Part shown: in pieces, positions 1 through 7,568 of the stretch
Layout of the letters: each line of letters starts with the position of its first letter
Position numbering within the stretch: position 1 is the stretch's first letter
Assembly (NCBI GenBank): GCA_019415335.1
Contig: DXKH01000030.1
Span: forward strand, 1-7,739
From: Citrobacter sp.
Lineage (GTDB): Bacteria; Pseudomonadota; Gammaproteobacteria; Enterobacterales; Enterobacteriaceae
Length of the DNA stretch: 7,739 nucleotides
Direction: 5' to 3'
The notes under the pieces: generated by a model
Told to the model about the DNA's origin: nothing
The model's input: only the letters and a program-made list of their open reading frames with translations
Databases searched by the model: none
Made by a program: the position numbers and the translations under genes

Positions 1-1
1 G

Positions 2-991
2 CATCTGGGCGATTTAAGTGACGATGGCATCCAGATGCAGTGGCGCGAAGCGTTACGCCTGATGCAAAACATCTACGATTTCACTCCGCAATACGTTGTG
101 CATGACGCGCATCCGGGCTATGTCTCCAGCCAGTGGGCGCGCGAAATGAATCTGCCGACGCAAACGGTGCTGCATCATCATGCTCATGCGGCGGCGTGTC
201 TGGCAGAACATCACTGGCCGCTGGATGGCGGTGATGTCATTGCGTTGACGCTCGACGGTATCGGTATGGGGGAGAACGGCGCTTTATGGGGCGGCGAGTG
301 CCTGCGGGTGAACTATCGCGAATGTGAACACCTGGGCGGCTTGCCTGCGGTGGCGCTTCCGGGGGGCGATTTGGCTGCAAAGCAGCCGTGGCGTAACCTG
401 CTGGCGCAGTGCCTGCGCTTTGTGCCGGAGTGGCAGAATTACCCTGAAACGGCAAGTGTGCAACAGCAAAACTGGAGCGTGCTGGCGCGGGCCATTGAGC
501 GTGGAATTAACGCGCCGCTGGCATCATCGTGTGGACGTTTGTTCGATGCCGTAGCGGCGGCGTTGGGCTGTGCGCCAGCCACGTTAAGTTATGAAGGTGA
601 AGCGGCTTGCGCCCTCGAGGCGCTGGCGGCTTCGAGCCAGGGAGTGACGCATCCGGTGACGATGCCGCTGGTGGACAATCAACTGGATCTCGCCACCTTC
701 TGGCAGCAGTGGCTGAACTGGCAGGCACCGGTTAATCAACGCGCGTGGGCGTTTCATGATGCGCTGGCGCAGGGTTTTGCCGCGTTGATGCGTGAGCAGG
801 CCACGATGCGCGGTATCACTACGCTGGTATTTAGCGGTGGGGTTATTCATAACCGATTGCTGCGTACACGCCTGGCGCATTATCTCGCTGATTTCACATT
901 ACTCTTTCCGCAGAGTTTACCGGCGGGTGATGGCGGCTTGTCTCTGGGGCAGGGGGTTATTGCTGCGGCGCGCATCCTGCATGCTGCATAG
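2..991 (+). CDS. hypF: HypF carbamoyltransferase, C-terminal part (5' end outside window)
   Basis: HypF uses carbamoyl phosphate and ATP to carbamoylate the C-terminal cysteine of HypE, the first step in making the CN ligands of the [NiFe]-hydrogenase active site in the cytoplasm. The reading frame is open from base 2, so the gene enters from the left. 329 residues are present, against about 750 for the family. This is the Kae1/TsaD-like half; the acylphosphatase, zinc-finger and YrdC-like domains lie outside. Numbering from the first visible residue, I see DAHPGY at 35-40, a metal-binding HHHAHA run at 58-63, the phosphate-loop-like [12 protein letters not shown] near 82-93, [12 protein letters not shown] at 175-186, [10 protein letters not shown] at 278-287 and GDGGLSLGQ at 309-317. 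It ends in TAG and converges on norW. The ATG at 35 is internal, not the start. The identification is confident; the short tail after GVIAAAR may vary between strains. Confidence 0.95.
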   Translation, partial: HLGDLSDDGIQMQWREALRLMQNIYDFTPQYVVHDAHPGYVSSQWAREMNLPTQTVLHHHAHAAACLAEHHWPLDGGDVIALTLDGIGMGENGALWGGECLRVNYRECEHLGGLPAVALPGGDLAAKQPWRNLLAQCLRFVPEWQNYPETASVQQQNWSVLARAIERGINAPLASSCGRLFDAVAAALGCAPATLSYEGEAACALEALAASSQGVTHPVTMPLVDNQLDLATFWQQWLNWQAPVNQRAWAFHDALAQGFAALMREQATMRGITTLVFSGGVIHNRLLRTRLAHYLADFTLLFPQSLPAGDGGLSLGQGVIAAARILHAA

Positions 992-1036
992 TGGCGGATG
1001 TGGCGTAACTAAGCGTTAAAAGTAGCGCGGACAGTC

Positions 1037-1057
1037 CCCTCGCCCTTTGGGCGAGGG
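1037..1057. terminator. GC-rich perfect palindrome between convergent hypF and norW; possible bidirectional terminator or small dispersed repeat
   Basis: CCCTCGCCC at 1037-1045 and GGGCGAGGG at 1049-1057 form a perfect 9-bp stem with a TTT loop. It lies 45 bases after the hypF stop and 12 bases after the norW stop. Neither strand has a good T-run after the stem, so it is not a classical intrinsic terminator. It could block RNA decay or pause polymerase from both sides. From memory, the sequence resembles the GC-rich palindromic intergenic repeats of E. coli (Box C type); I could not confirm this. Confidence 0.5.
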
Positions 1058-1069
1058 AGAAAACCATGC

Positions 1070-2203
1070 CTACATCGGCAACGTTTTCAACAATCCAAAC
1101 GCCTCTTTCATCCGATCCTCACTGACCACAAAGGCGCGAAGCTGGTCAGCATCGTCAACACCGCGCGCAACCATTCCCTGGCGTTCGGTATTAATTTGCC
1201 AGCGTAAATCCTGACGCTGGGTTTCGCCTGCCAGATGCAGCGGTAATTCCGGCGTTTTGATTTTCACCAGCATCGCCGGTAGTTTCAGCGGCGTGTTATT
1301 GCCGAGAAGATTTTTTGCCAGCACCATCGCGCTAAGTTGAATCGGCTGGAGGAACGGCAATACCTGACCGTTAATTTCCGCGCAATCGCCCAGCGCATAA
1401 ATATCGGCATTACTGGTTTGCAGATAGCTATCGACGCAAACGCCACGATTAATCGTCAGCCCGGCGCGTCGTGCCAGGGCGGTTTCCGGGCGCAGTCCGG
1501 TGGCGGCAATTACCGCATCCACTTCAATGCAGCGCTGGCGGTCCAGCGTTGCCAGAATGCCAGAATCTGTTTTTTCCAGTCCCTGCAACTGAGATTTTAA
1601 CAGCAGATGAACGCCCATCTCCGTCAACCGATGCTGCAAGCGGCTGCTTACTTCCGGTGGCATTAACGACGCCAGAATACTGGCAGCGTTGTCGATTAGC
1701 GTGACCGCTTTGCCTGCCCGACAAAAATCCATCGCCAGCTCGCTACCAATCAAGCCACCGCCAACAATCAACACGCGTCGGGCATCCCGCAGTTGCGTTT
1801 CACAGGCGCGATACTCTTGCTGACTATTTAACGTCAGCATTAACTCACGCCCGGGCACTGGCGGGACAAAGGCGCTGGCACCGGTTGCCAGCACTAACTT
1901 GTCGTATTGCCACTGATTATTCTGACTTTTCACCACATGGGCTTCGGCATCGATATCCGTTACCCAGGTGTGCGGAAACAAGCGCAGATTAAACTGCTCG
2001 GCAAATTCACCTGCCGTCTGGCGGGTAAGGTCATCGGCACGTTGCCCCTGACTGATAACATGGCTGAGGTCAGGTTTGTTGTACTCATCCATGCTGTCGG
2101 CGGCAATCAGAGTTAATGGAATACTGGCGTCCTGTTTGCGAATATTTTTCACCAGTTGGCGGGCGGCGAAGCCCGAACCAATGATCACAATGCCGTTGCT
2201 CAT
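1070..2203 (-). CDS. norW: NorW, NADH:flavorubredoxin oxidoreductase
   Basis: NorW is the FAD enzyme that transfers electrons from NADH to the rubredoxin domain of NorV, completing the NO-reducing chain in the cytoplasm. The 377-residue length is that of E. coli NorW. The N-terminal FAD fold shows GSGFAA at 9-14. A second dinucleotide fold, for NADH, shows GGGLIGSE at 148-155. ATGAS at 106-110 and ATGLRPE at 234-240 are the usual linker motifs of the class, and YALGDCAE at 269-276 carries the flavin-contacting Asp273. The ATG overlaps the norV TGA (ATGA on this strand). A strong GGAGG lies four bases upstream, inside the norV end, which fixes this start and suggests coupled translation. It is expressed with norV from the sigma-54 promoter upstream of norV. 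It is followed by the GC-rich palindrome and convergent hypF. Confidence 0.96.
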   Translation of the reverse strand: MSNGIVIIGSGFAARQLVKNIRKQDASIPLTLIAADSMDEYNKPDLSHVISQGQRADDLTRQTAGEFAEQFNLRLFPHTWVTDIDAEAHVVKSQNNQWQYDKLVLATGASAFVPPVPGRELMLTLNSQQEYRACETQLRDARRVLIVGGGLIGSELAMDFCRAGKAVTLIDNAASILASLMPPEVSSRLQHRLTEMGVHLLLKSQLQGLEKTDSGILATLDRQRCIEVDAVIAATGLRPETALARRAGLTINRGVCVDSYLQTSNADIYALGDCAEINGQVLPFLQPIQLSAMVLAKNLLGNNTPLKLPAMLVKIKTPELPLHLAGETQRQDLRWQINTERQGMVARGVDDADQLRAFVVSEDRMKEAFGLLKTLPM

Positions 2204-3639
2204 TTTGCCTCCGATGCCAGTTCGTCAAAGACGTCTTTGCCGAGAGAGCATTCCGGGCACAGGAAGTTATCCGGGACTTCACTCCACGGCGTTCCTGGCG
2301 CAACGTCCTGCATTGGCTCACCTTTTGCCGGATCGTAAATCCACTGGCAGACGCTGCATTGCATCCGTGGGCCGAGGTCAGCCGTCGTGGCGGCAGAGGT
2401 TTCTTCTTTAACCACCGTATTCACCGTGCTCTGCGGCAGCGGCGCGAGCGCCCACTGACGGGCGATTTCGCGACCGTGTTCACGACATAACTCCAGAGCG
2501 TCCTGGTCTGGTCGCCATTTGGCTTTCAGGCTAAGCGACATTTCGAAACCCGCATCCTGCAGGCGCGTGGAAAGACGATCCACCGCACCGCCGCTCCAGC
2601 CGTGAGAGCCGAAAGCACTGGCGCGTTTGTTACGGAAGCGTAATCCGGTCATCTCCTCCACCAGCCCGGCGATTTTCGGCATCATCACATTATTCATCGT
2701 CGAAGTGCCGACCAGGACGCCTTTTGAGCGGAAGACATTGGTCAGGATTTCGTTTTTATCGCTTCGGGCGACGTTGAAAATTTTCACCGCCACGCGTGGG
2801 TCGGTTTCCGCAATCCCCTGGGCGATAGCGTCAGCCATCATGCGGGTGTTATTCGACATGGTGTCGTAGAAAATGGTGATTCTGTCTTCCTGATAATCCG
2901 CCGCCCATTTCAGGTACAGCTCGACAATTTGCGTCGGGTTATCGCGCCATACCACGCCGTGAGAGGTCGCTATCATATCGACTGGCAAGTTAAAGCCCAG
3001 GATCTCGGTAATTTTCGGCGTTACCAGGCGGCTGAACGGCGTCAGGATATTGGCGTAGTAACGCTGGCACTGCTCGAAAAGCTCCGTCTGATCCACTTCA
3101 TCGTTGAACAGATGCTCGTCGCAGTAGTGCTGACCGAAAGCATCGTTACTGAACAGCACCGCGTCGCCTGTCAGGTAAGTCATCATGCTGTCCGGCCAGT
3201 GCAGCATTGGCGTTTCGACAAAAATGAGTTGTTTGCCGTTGCCGATATCCAGCGTGTCGCCAGTTTTCACCACATTAAAATTCCACTCCGGATGATGGTG
3301 ATGACCATTTATCGAGTCGATAGCGTTGGCTGTACAGTAGATCGGCGTATCGGGAATTTGCGCCATCAGTTCGGTCAGCGCCCCGGCGTGGTCCTCTTCA
3401 GCATGGTTAATTACGATGTAATCGATATCTGCCAGATCGATTTCATTACGCAGGTTCTGCACAAATTCGCGGCTGAATTTATGGTCGACGGTGTCGATCA
3501 GCACGTTTTTTTCTTCACGGATGAGGTAGCTGTTGTAGCTGCTGCCGCGCAGCGTTTTATATTCTGTACCGTGAAAATCACGCACTTCCCAGTCACGTTG
3601 ACCAACCCAATGAATGTTATTTTTCACCACAATAGACAT
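2200..3639 (-). CDS. norV: NorV, anaerobic nitric oxide reductase flavorubredoxin
   Basis: NorV reduces NO to N2O under anoxic conditions and protects the cell from nitrosative stress; it receives electrons from NorW. The 479 residues show three modules. First is a metallo-beta-lactamase-like domain (about 1-250) with every di-iron ligand of the flavodiiron family: His79, Glu81, Asp83, His84, His147, Asp166 and His227. Second is a flavodoxin domain (about 254-393) with FMN loops YDTMSNNT from 258, GTSTMNN from 311 and GSHGWSGG from 344. After a Ser/Thr/Ala-rich linker comes a C-terminal rubredoxin with Cys428-x2-Cys431 and Cys461-x2-Cys464. The full length shows that the internal norV deletion known from some enterohaemorrhagic strains is absent. 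GAGG five bases before the ATG supports the start. It is the first gene of norVW, divergent from norR, with a sigma-54 promoter about 36 bases upstream. Confidence 0.98.
   Translation of the reverse strand: MSIVVKNNIHWVGQRDWEVRDFHGTEYKTLRGSSYNSYLIREEKNVLIDTVDHKFSREFVQNLRNEIDLADIDYIVINHAEEDHAGALTELMAQIPDTPIYCTANAIDSINGHHHHPEWNFNVVKTGDTLDIGNGKQLIFVETPMLHWPDSMMTYLTGDAVLFSNDAFGQHYCDEHLFNDEVDQTELFEQCQRYYANILTPFSRLVTPKITEILGFNLPVDMIATSHGVVWRDNPTQIVELYLKWAADYQEDRITIFYDTMSNNTRMMADAIAQGIAETDPRVAVKIFNVARSDKNEILTNVFRSKGVLVGTSTMNNVMMPKIAGLVEEMTGLRFRNKRASAFGSHGWSGGAVDRLSTRLQDAGFEMSLSLKAKWRPDQDALELCREHGREIARQWALAPLPQSTVNTVVKEETSAATTADLGPRMQCSVCQWIYDPAKGEPMQDVAPGTPWSEVPDNFLCPECSLGKDVFDELASEAK
2208..2212 (-). 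promoter_or_regulatory. Ribosome binding site of norW, inside norV
   Basis: GGAGG on the minus strand, four bases before the norW ATG, within the last codons of norV. It gives norW its own strong initiation signal as well as the ATGA coupling. Confidence 0.75.
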
Positions 3640-3644
3640 AGCAA

Positions 3645-3648
3645 CCTC
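3645..3648 (-). promoter_or_regulatory. Ribosome binding site of norV
   Basis: GAGG on the minus strand, five bases before the norV ATG. Spacing is suitable and it supports the chosen start. Confidence 0.6.
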
Positions 3649-3685
3649 AATTTATTCAGCGTGTTCTAAAAAGATGTCTTGCTAA

Positions 3686-3702
3686 TTGCAGATTGCGTGC
3701 CA
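3686..3702 (-). promoter_or_regulatory. Sigma-54 (-24/-12) promoter of norVW
   Basis: The minus strand reads TGGCACGCAATCTGCAA. The invariant GG (3701-3700) and GC (3689-3688) are separated by exactly 10 bases, as RpoN promoters require. Transcription would start near 3676, giving norV a leader of about 36 bases. The match to the consensus, the distance to norV and the neighbouring sigma-54 activator gene norR all agree. Confidence 0.93.
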
Positions 3703-3757
3703 GTTTTTTATCTGATTGTTTTTACTCTATAAATAAAATTGTGCTCATTAATGAGTA
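3703..3757. other. AT-rich spacer between sigma-54 promoter and NorR enhancer sites; possible IHF-bending region
   Basis: This strongly A/T-rich stretch, with T-runs and ATAAATAAAATT, lies exactly where sigma-54 systems usually place an IHF bend between enhancer and promoter. I did not find a perfect match to the IHF consensus, so bending by IHF is an inference from position and composition. Confidence 0.35.
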
Positions 3758-3768
3758 GTCAAAATGAC
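3758..3768. promoter_or_regulatory. NorR binding site, promoter-proximal to norV
   Basis: GTCAAAATGAC fits the GT-N7-AC NorR consensus and is a near-perfect GTCA/TGAC dyad. Its centre, 3763, lies about 87 bases upstream of the predicted norV start point. It is one of three sites expected to be needed for NorR hexamer assembly. Confidence 0.88.
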
Positions 3769-3792
3769 TATCAATAAAATGGTCGATATGAC
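3764..3792 (+). promoter_or_regulatory. Candidate sigma-70 promoter of norR
   Basis: ATGACT at 3764-3769 and TATGAC at 3787-3792 are separated by 17 bases, each matching four of six consensus positions. The start would fall near 3799, within 30 bases of the norR ATG. Both boxes overlap NorR sites, which would explain repression of norR by its own product. The elements are weak and other placements (for example TATAGT at 3799-3804) are possible. Confidence 0.3.
3782..3792. promoter_or_regulatory. NorR binding site, middle
   Basis: GTCGATATGAC fits GT-N7-AC, with a less perfect left arm. Its centre is 24 bases from the proximal site and 21 from the distal one, so the array sits at roughly two-turn intervals. 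Confidence 0.85.
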
Positions 3793-3802
3793 AATATCTA
3801 TA

Positions 3803-3813
3803 GTCAAATTGAC
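3803..3813. promoter_or_regulatory. NorR binding site, distal to norV and just upstream of norR
   Basis: GTCAAATTGAC fits GT-N7-AC and is a GTCA/TGAC dyad. It ends one base before the GTGAGG ribosome-binding segment of norR, so a bound NorR would lie over the norR transcription or translation start region, consistent with autorepression. Confidence 0.87.
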
Positions 3814-3816
3814 AGT

Positions 3817-3820
3817 GAGG
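3817..3820 (+). promoter_or_regulatory. Ribosome binding site of norR
   Basis: GAGG five bases before the norR ATG, immediately after the distal NorR site. It supports the chosen start. Confidence 0.6.
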
Positions 3821-3825
3821 CAAAG

Positions 3826-5340
3826 ATGAGTTTTTCCGTTGATGTGCTGGCGAATATCGCCATCGAATTGCAGCGTGGGATTGGTCATCAGGATCGTTTT
3901 CAGCGCCTGATCACCACGCTGCGTCAGGTGCTGGAGTGTGATGCCTCTGCGTTGCTACGTTATGACTCGCGGCAGTTTATTCCGCTTGCCATCGACGGGC
4001 TGGCGAAGGATGTACTCGGTAGACGCTTTGCGCTGGAAGGGCATCCACGGCTGGAAGCGATTGCCCGCGCGGGTGATGTGGTGCGCTTTCCCGCAGACAG
4101 CGAATTGCCCGATCCTTATGACGGTCTGATTCCAGGGCAGGAGAGTCTGAAGGTTCACGCCTGCGTTGGTTTGCCGTTGTTTGCCGGGCAAAACCTGATC
4201 GGCGCATTGACGCTCGACGGGATGCAACCCGATCAGTTCGATGTTTTCAGCGACGAAGAGTTACGCCTGATTGCCGCGCTGGCGGCGGGAGCGTTAAGCA
4301 ATGCGTTGCTGATTGAGCAACTGGAAAGCCAGAATATGCTGCCGGGCGATGCCGCGCCGTTTGAAGCGGTGAAACAGACGCAGATGATTGGCTTGTCGCC
4401 AGGCATGACGCAATTGAAAAAAGAGATTGAGATTGTGGCGGCGTCCGATCTCAACGTCTTAATCAGCGGTGAGACGGGAACCGGTAAGGAGCTGGTGGCG
4501 AAAGCGATTCATGAAACCTCGCCAAGGGCGGTGAATCCGCTGGTCTATCTCAACTGTGCCGCACTGCCGGAAAGTGTGGCGGAAAGTGAGTTGTTCGGGC
4601 ATGTGAAAGGGGCGTTTACTGGTGCTATCAGTAACCGCAGCGGGAAGTTTGAAATGGCGGATAACGGCACGCTGTTTCTCGATGAGATCGGCGAGTTGTC
4701 GTTGGCATTGCAGGCCAAGCTGCTGAGGGTGTTGCAGTATGGCGATATTCAGCGCGTTGGCGATGACCGCAGTTTGCGGGTCGATGTGCGCGTGCTGGCG
4801 GCGACTAACCGCGACTTACGCGAAGAGGTGCTGGCAGGGCGATTCCGCGCCGATTTGTTTCATCGCCTGAGCGTGTTCCCACTTTCGGTGCCGCCGCTGC
4901 GTGAGCGGGGCGATGATGTCATTCTGCTGGCGGGGTATTTCTGCGAGCAGTGTCGTTTGCGGCTGGGGCTCTCCCGCGTGGTATTAAGTGCCGGGGCGCG
5001 AAATTTACTGCAACACTACAGTTTTCCGGGAAACGTGCGCGAACTGGAACATGCTATTCATCGGGCGGTGGTGCTGGCGAGAGCGACCCGCAGCGGCGAT
5101 GAAGTGATTCTTGAAGCGCAACATTTTGCTTTTCCTGAGGTGACGTTGCCGCCGCCAGAAGCGGCGGCGGTGCCTATCGTTAAGCAAAACCTGCGTGAAG
5201 CGACAGAAGCGTTCCAGCGTGAAACCATTCGTCAGGCACTGGCACAAAATCATCACAACTGGGCTGCCAGCGCACGGATGCTGGAAACCGACGTCGCCAA
5301 CTTGCATCGGTTGGCGAAACGTCTGGGGCTGAAGGATTAA
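3826..5340 (+). CDS. norR: NorR, nitric oxide-responsive sigma-54 transcription activator
   Basis: NorR senses NO and activates norVW with sigma-54 RNA polymerase. The 504 residues show a regulatory GAF domain (about 1-175), an AAA+ domain (about 187-416) and a C-terminal Fis-type helix-turn-helix (about 460-500, core [25 protein letters not shown]). Residues tied to the GAF iron-nitrosyl site are present: Arg75, Asp99, His111, Cys113 and Asp131. The AAA+ core has Walker A GETGTGKE at 215-222, the sigma-54-contacting GAFTGA loop at 262-267 and Walker B LFLDE with Asp286-Glu287. Nothing essential is missing, so it should be functional. A Pro/Ala-rich linker (about 440-450) precedes the DNA-binding part. 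It is divergent from norV across 186 bases holding three of its own sites, and convergent with gutQ, whose stop codon overlaps its TAA. Confidence 0.98.
   Translation: MSFSVDVLANIAIELQRGIGHQDRFQRLITTLRQVLECDASALLRYDSRQFIPLAIDGLAKDVLGRRFALEGHPRLEAIARAGDVVRFPADSELPDPYDGLIPGQESLKVHACVGLPLFAGQNLIGALTLDGMQPDQFDVFSDEELRLIAALAAGALSNALLIEQLESQNMLPGDAAPFEAVKQTQMIGLSPGMTQLKKEIEIVAASDLNVLISGETGTGKELVAKAIHETSPRAVNPLVYLNCAALPESVAESELFGHVKGAFTGAISNRSGKFEMADNGTLFLDEIGELSLALQAKLLRVLQYGDIQRVGDDRSLRVDVRVLAATNRDLREEVLAGRFRADLFHRLSVFPLSVPPLRERGDDVILLAGYFCEQCRLRLGLSRVVLSAGARNLLQHYSFPGNVRELEHAIHRAVVLARATRSGDEVILEAQHFAFPEVTLPPPEAAAVPIVKQNLREATEAFQRETIRQALAQNHHNWAASARMLETDVANLHRLAKRLGLKD
5148..5168. repeat. GC-rich inverted repeat inside norR linker
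   Basis: GCCGCCGC at 5148-5155 and GCGGCGGC at 5161-5168 make an 8-bp all-GC stem with a CAGAA loop. It codes for the Pro-Pro-Pro-Glu-Ala-Ala-Ala linker between the AAA+ and DNA-binding domains. Codon choice for Pro and Ala may be the only cause. Confidence 0.5.
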
Positions 5341-6302
5341 ATAATCCCGGCCTGATAGAAATCCTGCAGGTTAATTGCGCCGGTGAGTTTGCCGTTTTCA
5401 TCCACTACCGGTGCGGCGGTGATTTTGCGTTTCATCAGGATTTCTTTGGCGTCGATGGCACGGCTTTGCGATTGCAACGTGGTGCCGCCGACCGTCATCG
5501 CTTCATTGACTGGCGTGGTGAGTGCACCGCCGCCAACCAGCCAGCGACGTAAATCGCCGTCGGTAAAGACGCCTTGTACCTGTTGTTGAGCGTCACATAC
5601 CGCCACCAGCCCCAGACCAGTGCGGCTGAGTTCCAGCATCGCATCCATCACGCTGGCGGTTAACGCTACCTGCGGGATAGCGTCATCACGGCGCATCAGA
5701 TGATGCACTTTATTCAGCAAGCGAGCGCCCAGTGCTCCAGCAGGGTGGGAGCGGGCAAAATCTTCTTCATTAAATCCGCGCGCCTGCATGACCGCCATCG
5801 CCAGCGCGTCACCCATCATCAGGGTATTCACGGTGCTGGAGGTCGGCGCAAGGTGCATCGGACAGGCTTCGCGTTCTACGGAGATATCCAGCACCGCTTT
5901 CGCCGCCAGGCCCAGCGGTGACGTCGGTTTGCCGGTCATCGCCAGCAGCGCGATAGATTTATCTTCCAGACGCGGAATAATCAGATCCAGTTCCTTCGCG
6001 CCACCGGAGTAAGAGATAAACAGCATCACATCGCGGCTTTCGATCATCCCCAGGTCGCCGTGCAATGCCTCTGCCGGATGGACAAAAAAGGCAGGAGTGC
6101 CGGTGCTGGCAAGCGTTGCGGCGATTTTCTTACCAATGTGGCCCGATTTGCCAATTCCCGAAACCACCACTTTGCCTTCGCAGTGCAGGATGATATTGGC
6201 GGCGCGAACAAAATCATCGCCCAGACGTTCCGGTAAACGGCTTGCTTCCTGCAACTCCAGCATTAACGTCTGACGTCCCGCGTTCAGTAGTGCTTCACTC
6301 AT
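5337..6302 (-). CDS. gutQ: GutQ, D-arabinose 5-phosphate isomerase
   Basis: GutQ interconverts ribulose-5-phosphate and arabinose-5-phosphate, the precursor of KDO in lipopolysaccharide; KdsD does the same job elsewhere on the chromosome. The 321 residues contain a SIS sugar-isomerase domain (about 35-175) followed by two CBS repeats (about 203-255 and 268-321). Catalytic residues matching the KdsD set by a seven-residue offset are visible: Lys52 ([11 protein letters not shown]), Glu104, Glu145 ([15 protein letters not shown]) and His186 (SHPAGALG). It is the last gene of the srl operon. Its ATG lies inside srlR, overlapping the end of that gene by 8 bases, with GGAGAG four bases upstream. 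Its TAA shares a TTAA palindrome with the norR stop, and no terminator follows within the gap, because there is none. Its role in sorbitol metabolism is unclear; it may sense or link sugar-phosphate pools. Confidence 0.96.
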   Translation of the reverse strand: MSEALLNAGRQTLMLELQEASRLPERLGDDFVRAANIILHCEGKVVVSGIGKSGHIGKKIAATLASTGTPAFFVHPAEALHGDLGMIESRDVMLFISYSGGAKELDLIIPRLEDKSIALLAMTGKPTSPLGLAAKAVLDISVEREACPMHLAPTSSTVNTLMMGDALAMAVMQARGFNEEDFARSHPAGALGARLLNKVHHLMRRDDAIPQVALTASVMDAMLELSRTGLGLVAVCDAQQQVQGVFTDGDLRRWLVGGGALTTPVNEAMTVGGTTLQSQSRAIDAKEILMKRKITAAPVVDENGKLTGAINLQDFYQAGII

Positions 6303-7068
6303 TGCTCTCTCCGGTTATGATCACGTCGATCCCTTTCTTTTCCAGCGCCTGACGAAACGCTGGATCGATACCTGCGTCGGTAATTAGCTTATCGACGCTT
6401 TCAAGACTGCAAACTACGTTGGGGCTTTTACGGCCAAACTTTGATGAGTCCGCCATCAAAATCACTTCGCGCGCGGCATTGCACATTGCCTTACTGACGG
6501 TATAAACCTCGTTGAACGTGGTTACGCCCGCATTGAGATCGATGCCGTCGGTGCCCATAAACAATTTATCGAAGGTGAAATGCTCGAAGGCATTCTCTGC
6601 CAGTTGCCCGTGAAATGAGGCCGATTTTTTACGAAATGTTCCGCCTGGCATCAGGATAGTTTGTTCGTTATCCAGTTCGGATAGCGCATTGACGATATGC
6701 AGGCTGTTGGTCATCACTGTGATGTTATTAAAGCGCGAGAGCAGGGGAACCATCTGCAAAACGGTACTGCCAGCATCAAGAATGATCGAATCGCCATCAT
6801 GGATAAAACTAACGGCAGCTTCTGCAATCAGCTCTTTCTTGTGGGTGTTGATGAGTGTTTTATGATCGATAGGCGGATCGGATTCCTCTTTATTCAACAC
6901 CACTCCGCCATAAGTACGAATGACGGTTCCGGCATGTTCCAGAATGACCAGATCTTTGCGAATGGTTGTGCCTGTGGTGTCAAAGTATTGCGCCAATTCT
7001 TCAACCGAGCATTTACCCTGCTTTTGCAGATACTCCAGAATGGCGGCCTGACGCTGACGAGGTTTCAT
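6295..7068 (-). CDS. srlR: SrlR (GutR), DeoR-family repressor of the glucitol operon
   Basis: SrlR represses the srl operon until glucitol (sorbitol) or its phosphate is present. The 257 residues have the DeoR layout. An N-terminal winged helix-turn-helix covers about 3-57, with SVEELAQYF at 21-29 and the recognition segment [13 protein letters not shown] at 32-44, then the YGGVV wing at 53-57. A C-terminal sugar-phosphate domain covers about 75-235, with DAGST at 98-102, TNS at 120-122, PGGTFRK at 141-147, GTDG at 172-175 and DSSKFG at 207-212. The ATG fits the DeoR start ([11 protein letters not shown]). The ribosome site is weak: only AGGT about ten bases upstream. It follows gutM after 66 bases and overlaps gutQ by 8 bases. 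The operator is expected upstream of srlA, outside this window. Confidence 0.96.
   Translation of the reverse strand: MKPRQRQAAILEYLQKQGKCSVEELAQYFDTTGTTIRKDLVILEHAGTVIRTYGGVVLNKEESDPPIDHKTLINTHKKELIAEAAVSFIHDGDSIILDAGSTVLQMVPLLSRFNNITVMTNSLHIVNALSELDNEQTILMPGGTFRKKSASFHGQLAENAFEHFTFDKLFMGTDGIDLNAGVTTFNEVYTVSKAMCNAAREVILMADSSKFGRKSPNVVCSLESVDKLITDAGIDPAFRQALEKKGIDVIITGESNE
6307..6312 (-). promoter_or_regulatory. Ribosome binding site of gutQ, inside srlR
   Basis: GGAGAG on the minus strand, four bases before the gutQ ATG and within the last srlR codons. It decides the start and implies translational coupling across the ATGAGTGA overlap. Confidence 0.65.
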
Positions 7069-7134
7069 GGGCGTGATTACCTGATTTAGGTTTCAAAATG
7101 ATAACTTCGCAAGCAAGTAACATTCACAACGAAA

Positions 7135-7494
7135 TTATCCACGTTTCAGTTTAAGCGCCAATGATAGAGCATTCTGTGATAGTGGATCATGGGGAAAGAT
7201 CACATCGGGCTGTAAATCACCCGCATGCATACCGGTAATTGCGGGAATTTTTTGCGGTCGGGCGAAGACGGTCAGTCCTTTCATAAACAAGGTGTCGACG
7301 ATGCGCTGCTGATCGTCCAGGGCGATGGCGACCACGACCCGCGGTTTAAAGCGCCCGCTGGAACGGCCCACGCCAACCCGCCCTTGCTGGCATAGTGTGT
7401 CGAAGGCACGGTTAAAACGAGAAATTTGCCAGCCGCCTAAGGCCAGTTGCGCACACCAGGCGATAACGGCGACGGTGATGAGTGCGGATACCAT
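7135..7494 (-). CDS. gutM: GutM, glucitol operon activator
   Basis: GutM is a small positive regulator of the srl (gut) operon that works together with the SrlR repressor. The 119-residue length is usual for the family. Residues 3-22 (SALITVAVIAWCAQLALGGW) are hydrophobic and look like a single N-terminal membrane segment, followed by a basic stretch (SRFNRAF). The rest appears soluble, with VVVAIALDDQQRIVDTLFMKGLTVFARP around 53-80. I see no DNA-binding motif, so how it activates transcription is not evident from the sequence. AAGGAG five bases before the ATG gives a strong start. It lies between srlD (105 bases upstream, with a REP element and hairpin in the gap) and srlR. Confidence 0.94.
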   Translation of the reverse strand: MVSALITVAVIAWCAQLALGGWQISRFNRAFDTLCQQGRVGVGRSSGRFKPRVVVAIALDDQQRIVDTLFMKGLTVFARPQKIPAITGMHAGDLQPDVIFPHDPLSQNALSLALKLKRG

Positions 7495-7499
7495 AACTT

Positions 7500-7505
7500 C
7501 TCCTT
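7500..7505 (-). promoter_or_regulatory. Ribosome binding site of gutM
   Basis: AAGGAG on the minus strand, five bases before the gutM ATG. A strong site for independent initiation after the srlD-gutM gap. Confidence 0.7.
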
Positions 7506-7524
7506 AATGTAGTGGCGGAAGTCC

Positions 7525-7555
7525 TGTAGGCCTGATAAGCGTAGCGCATCAGGCA
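7525..7555. repeat. REP (palindromic unit) element between srlD and gutM
   Basis: The segment matches the familiar enterobacterial REP/PU sequence. GCCTGAT at 7530-7536 pairs with ATCAGGC at 7548-7554, and an inner GCG-TAG-CGC is offset by an AA bulge, the asymmetry typical of these units. A single copy is present, so this is not a full multi-unit BIME. REP units can stabilise upstream mRNA or bind DNA gyrase, Pol I and IHF; here it lies in the transcribed gap downstream of srlD. Confidence 0.92.
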
Positions 7556-7568
7556 TTCTATTAGTCTC

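Noticed and set aside
2929..3669. A 246-codon open frame on the plus strand opposite norV
   Set aside because: It is antisense to a fully recognised norV, has no recognisable domain, and reads His/Val-rich text typical of the complement of a GC-rich coding frame.
3809..3814. A perfect TTGACA -35 hexamer on the plus strand
   Set aside because: Its -10 would fall inside the first norR codons, where no TATAAT-like box is seen. The hexamer is explained by the right arm of the distal NorR site.
5320..5380. Terminator for norR or gutQ at their convergent ends
   Set aside because: I looked for a stem followed by a T-run on both strands and found none.
6697..7089. A 130-codon open frame on the plus strand opposite srlR
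   Set aside because: It lies wholly antisense to the N-terminal half of srlR plus a few bases of leader, with no family motif or convincing start signal.
7069..7134. Possible internal promoter for srlR in the 66-base gutM-srlR gap (TTGTGA ... TTATCA on the minus strand)
   Set aside because: The spacing is about 19 bases and the boxes are poor, and only half of a CRP-like TGTGA motif is present. Read-through from the srl operon is sufficient.
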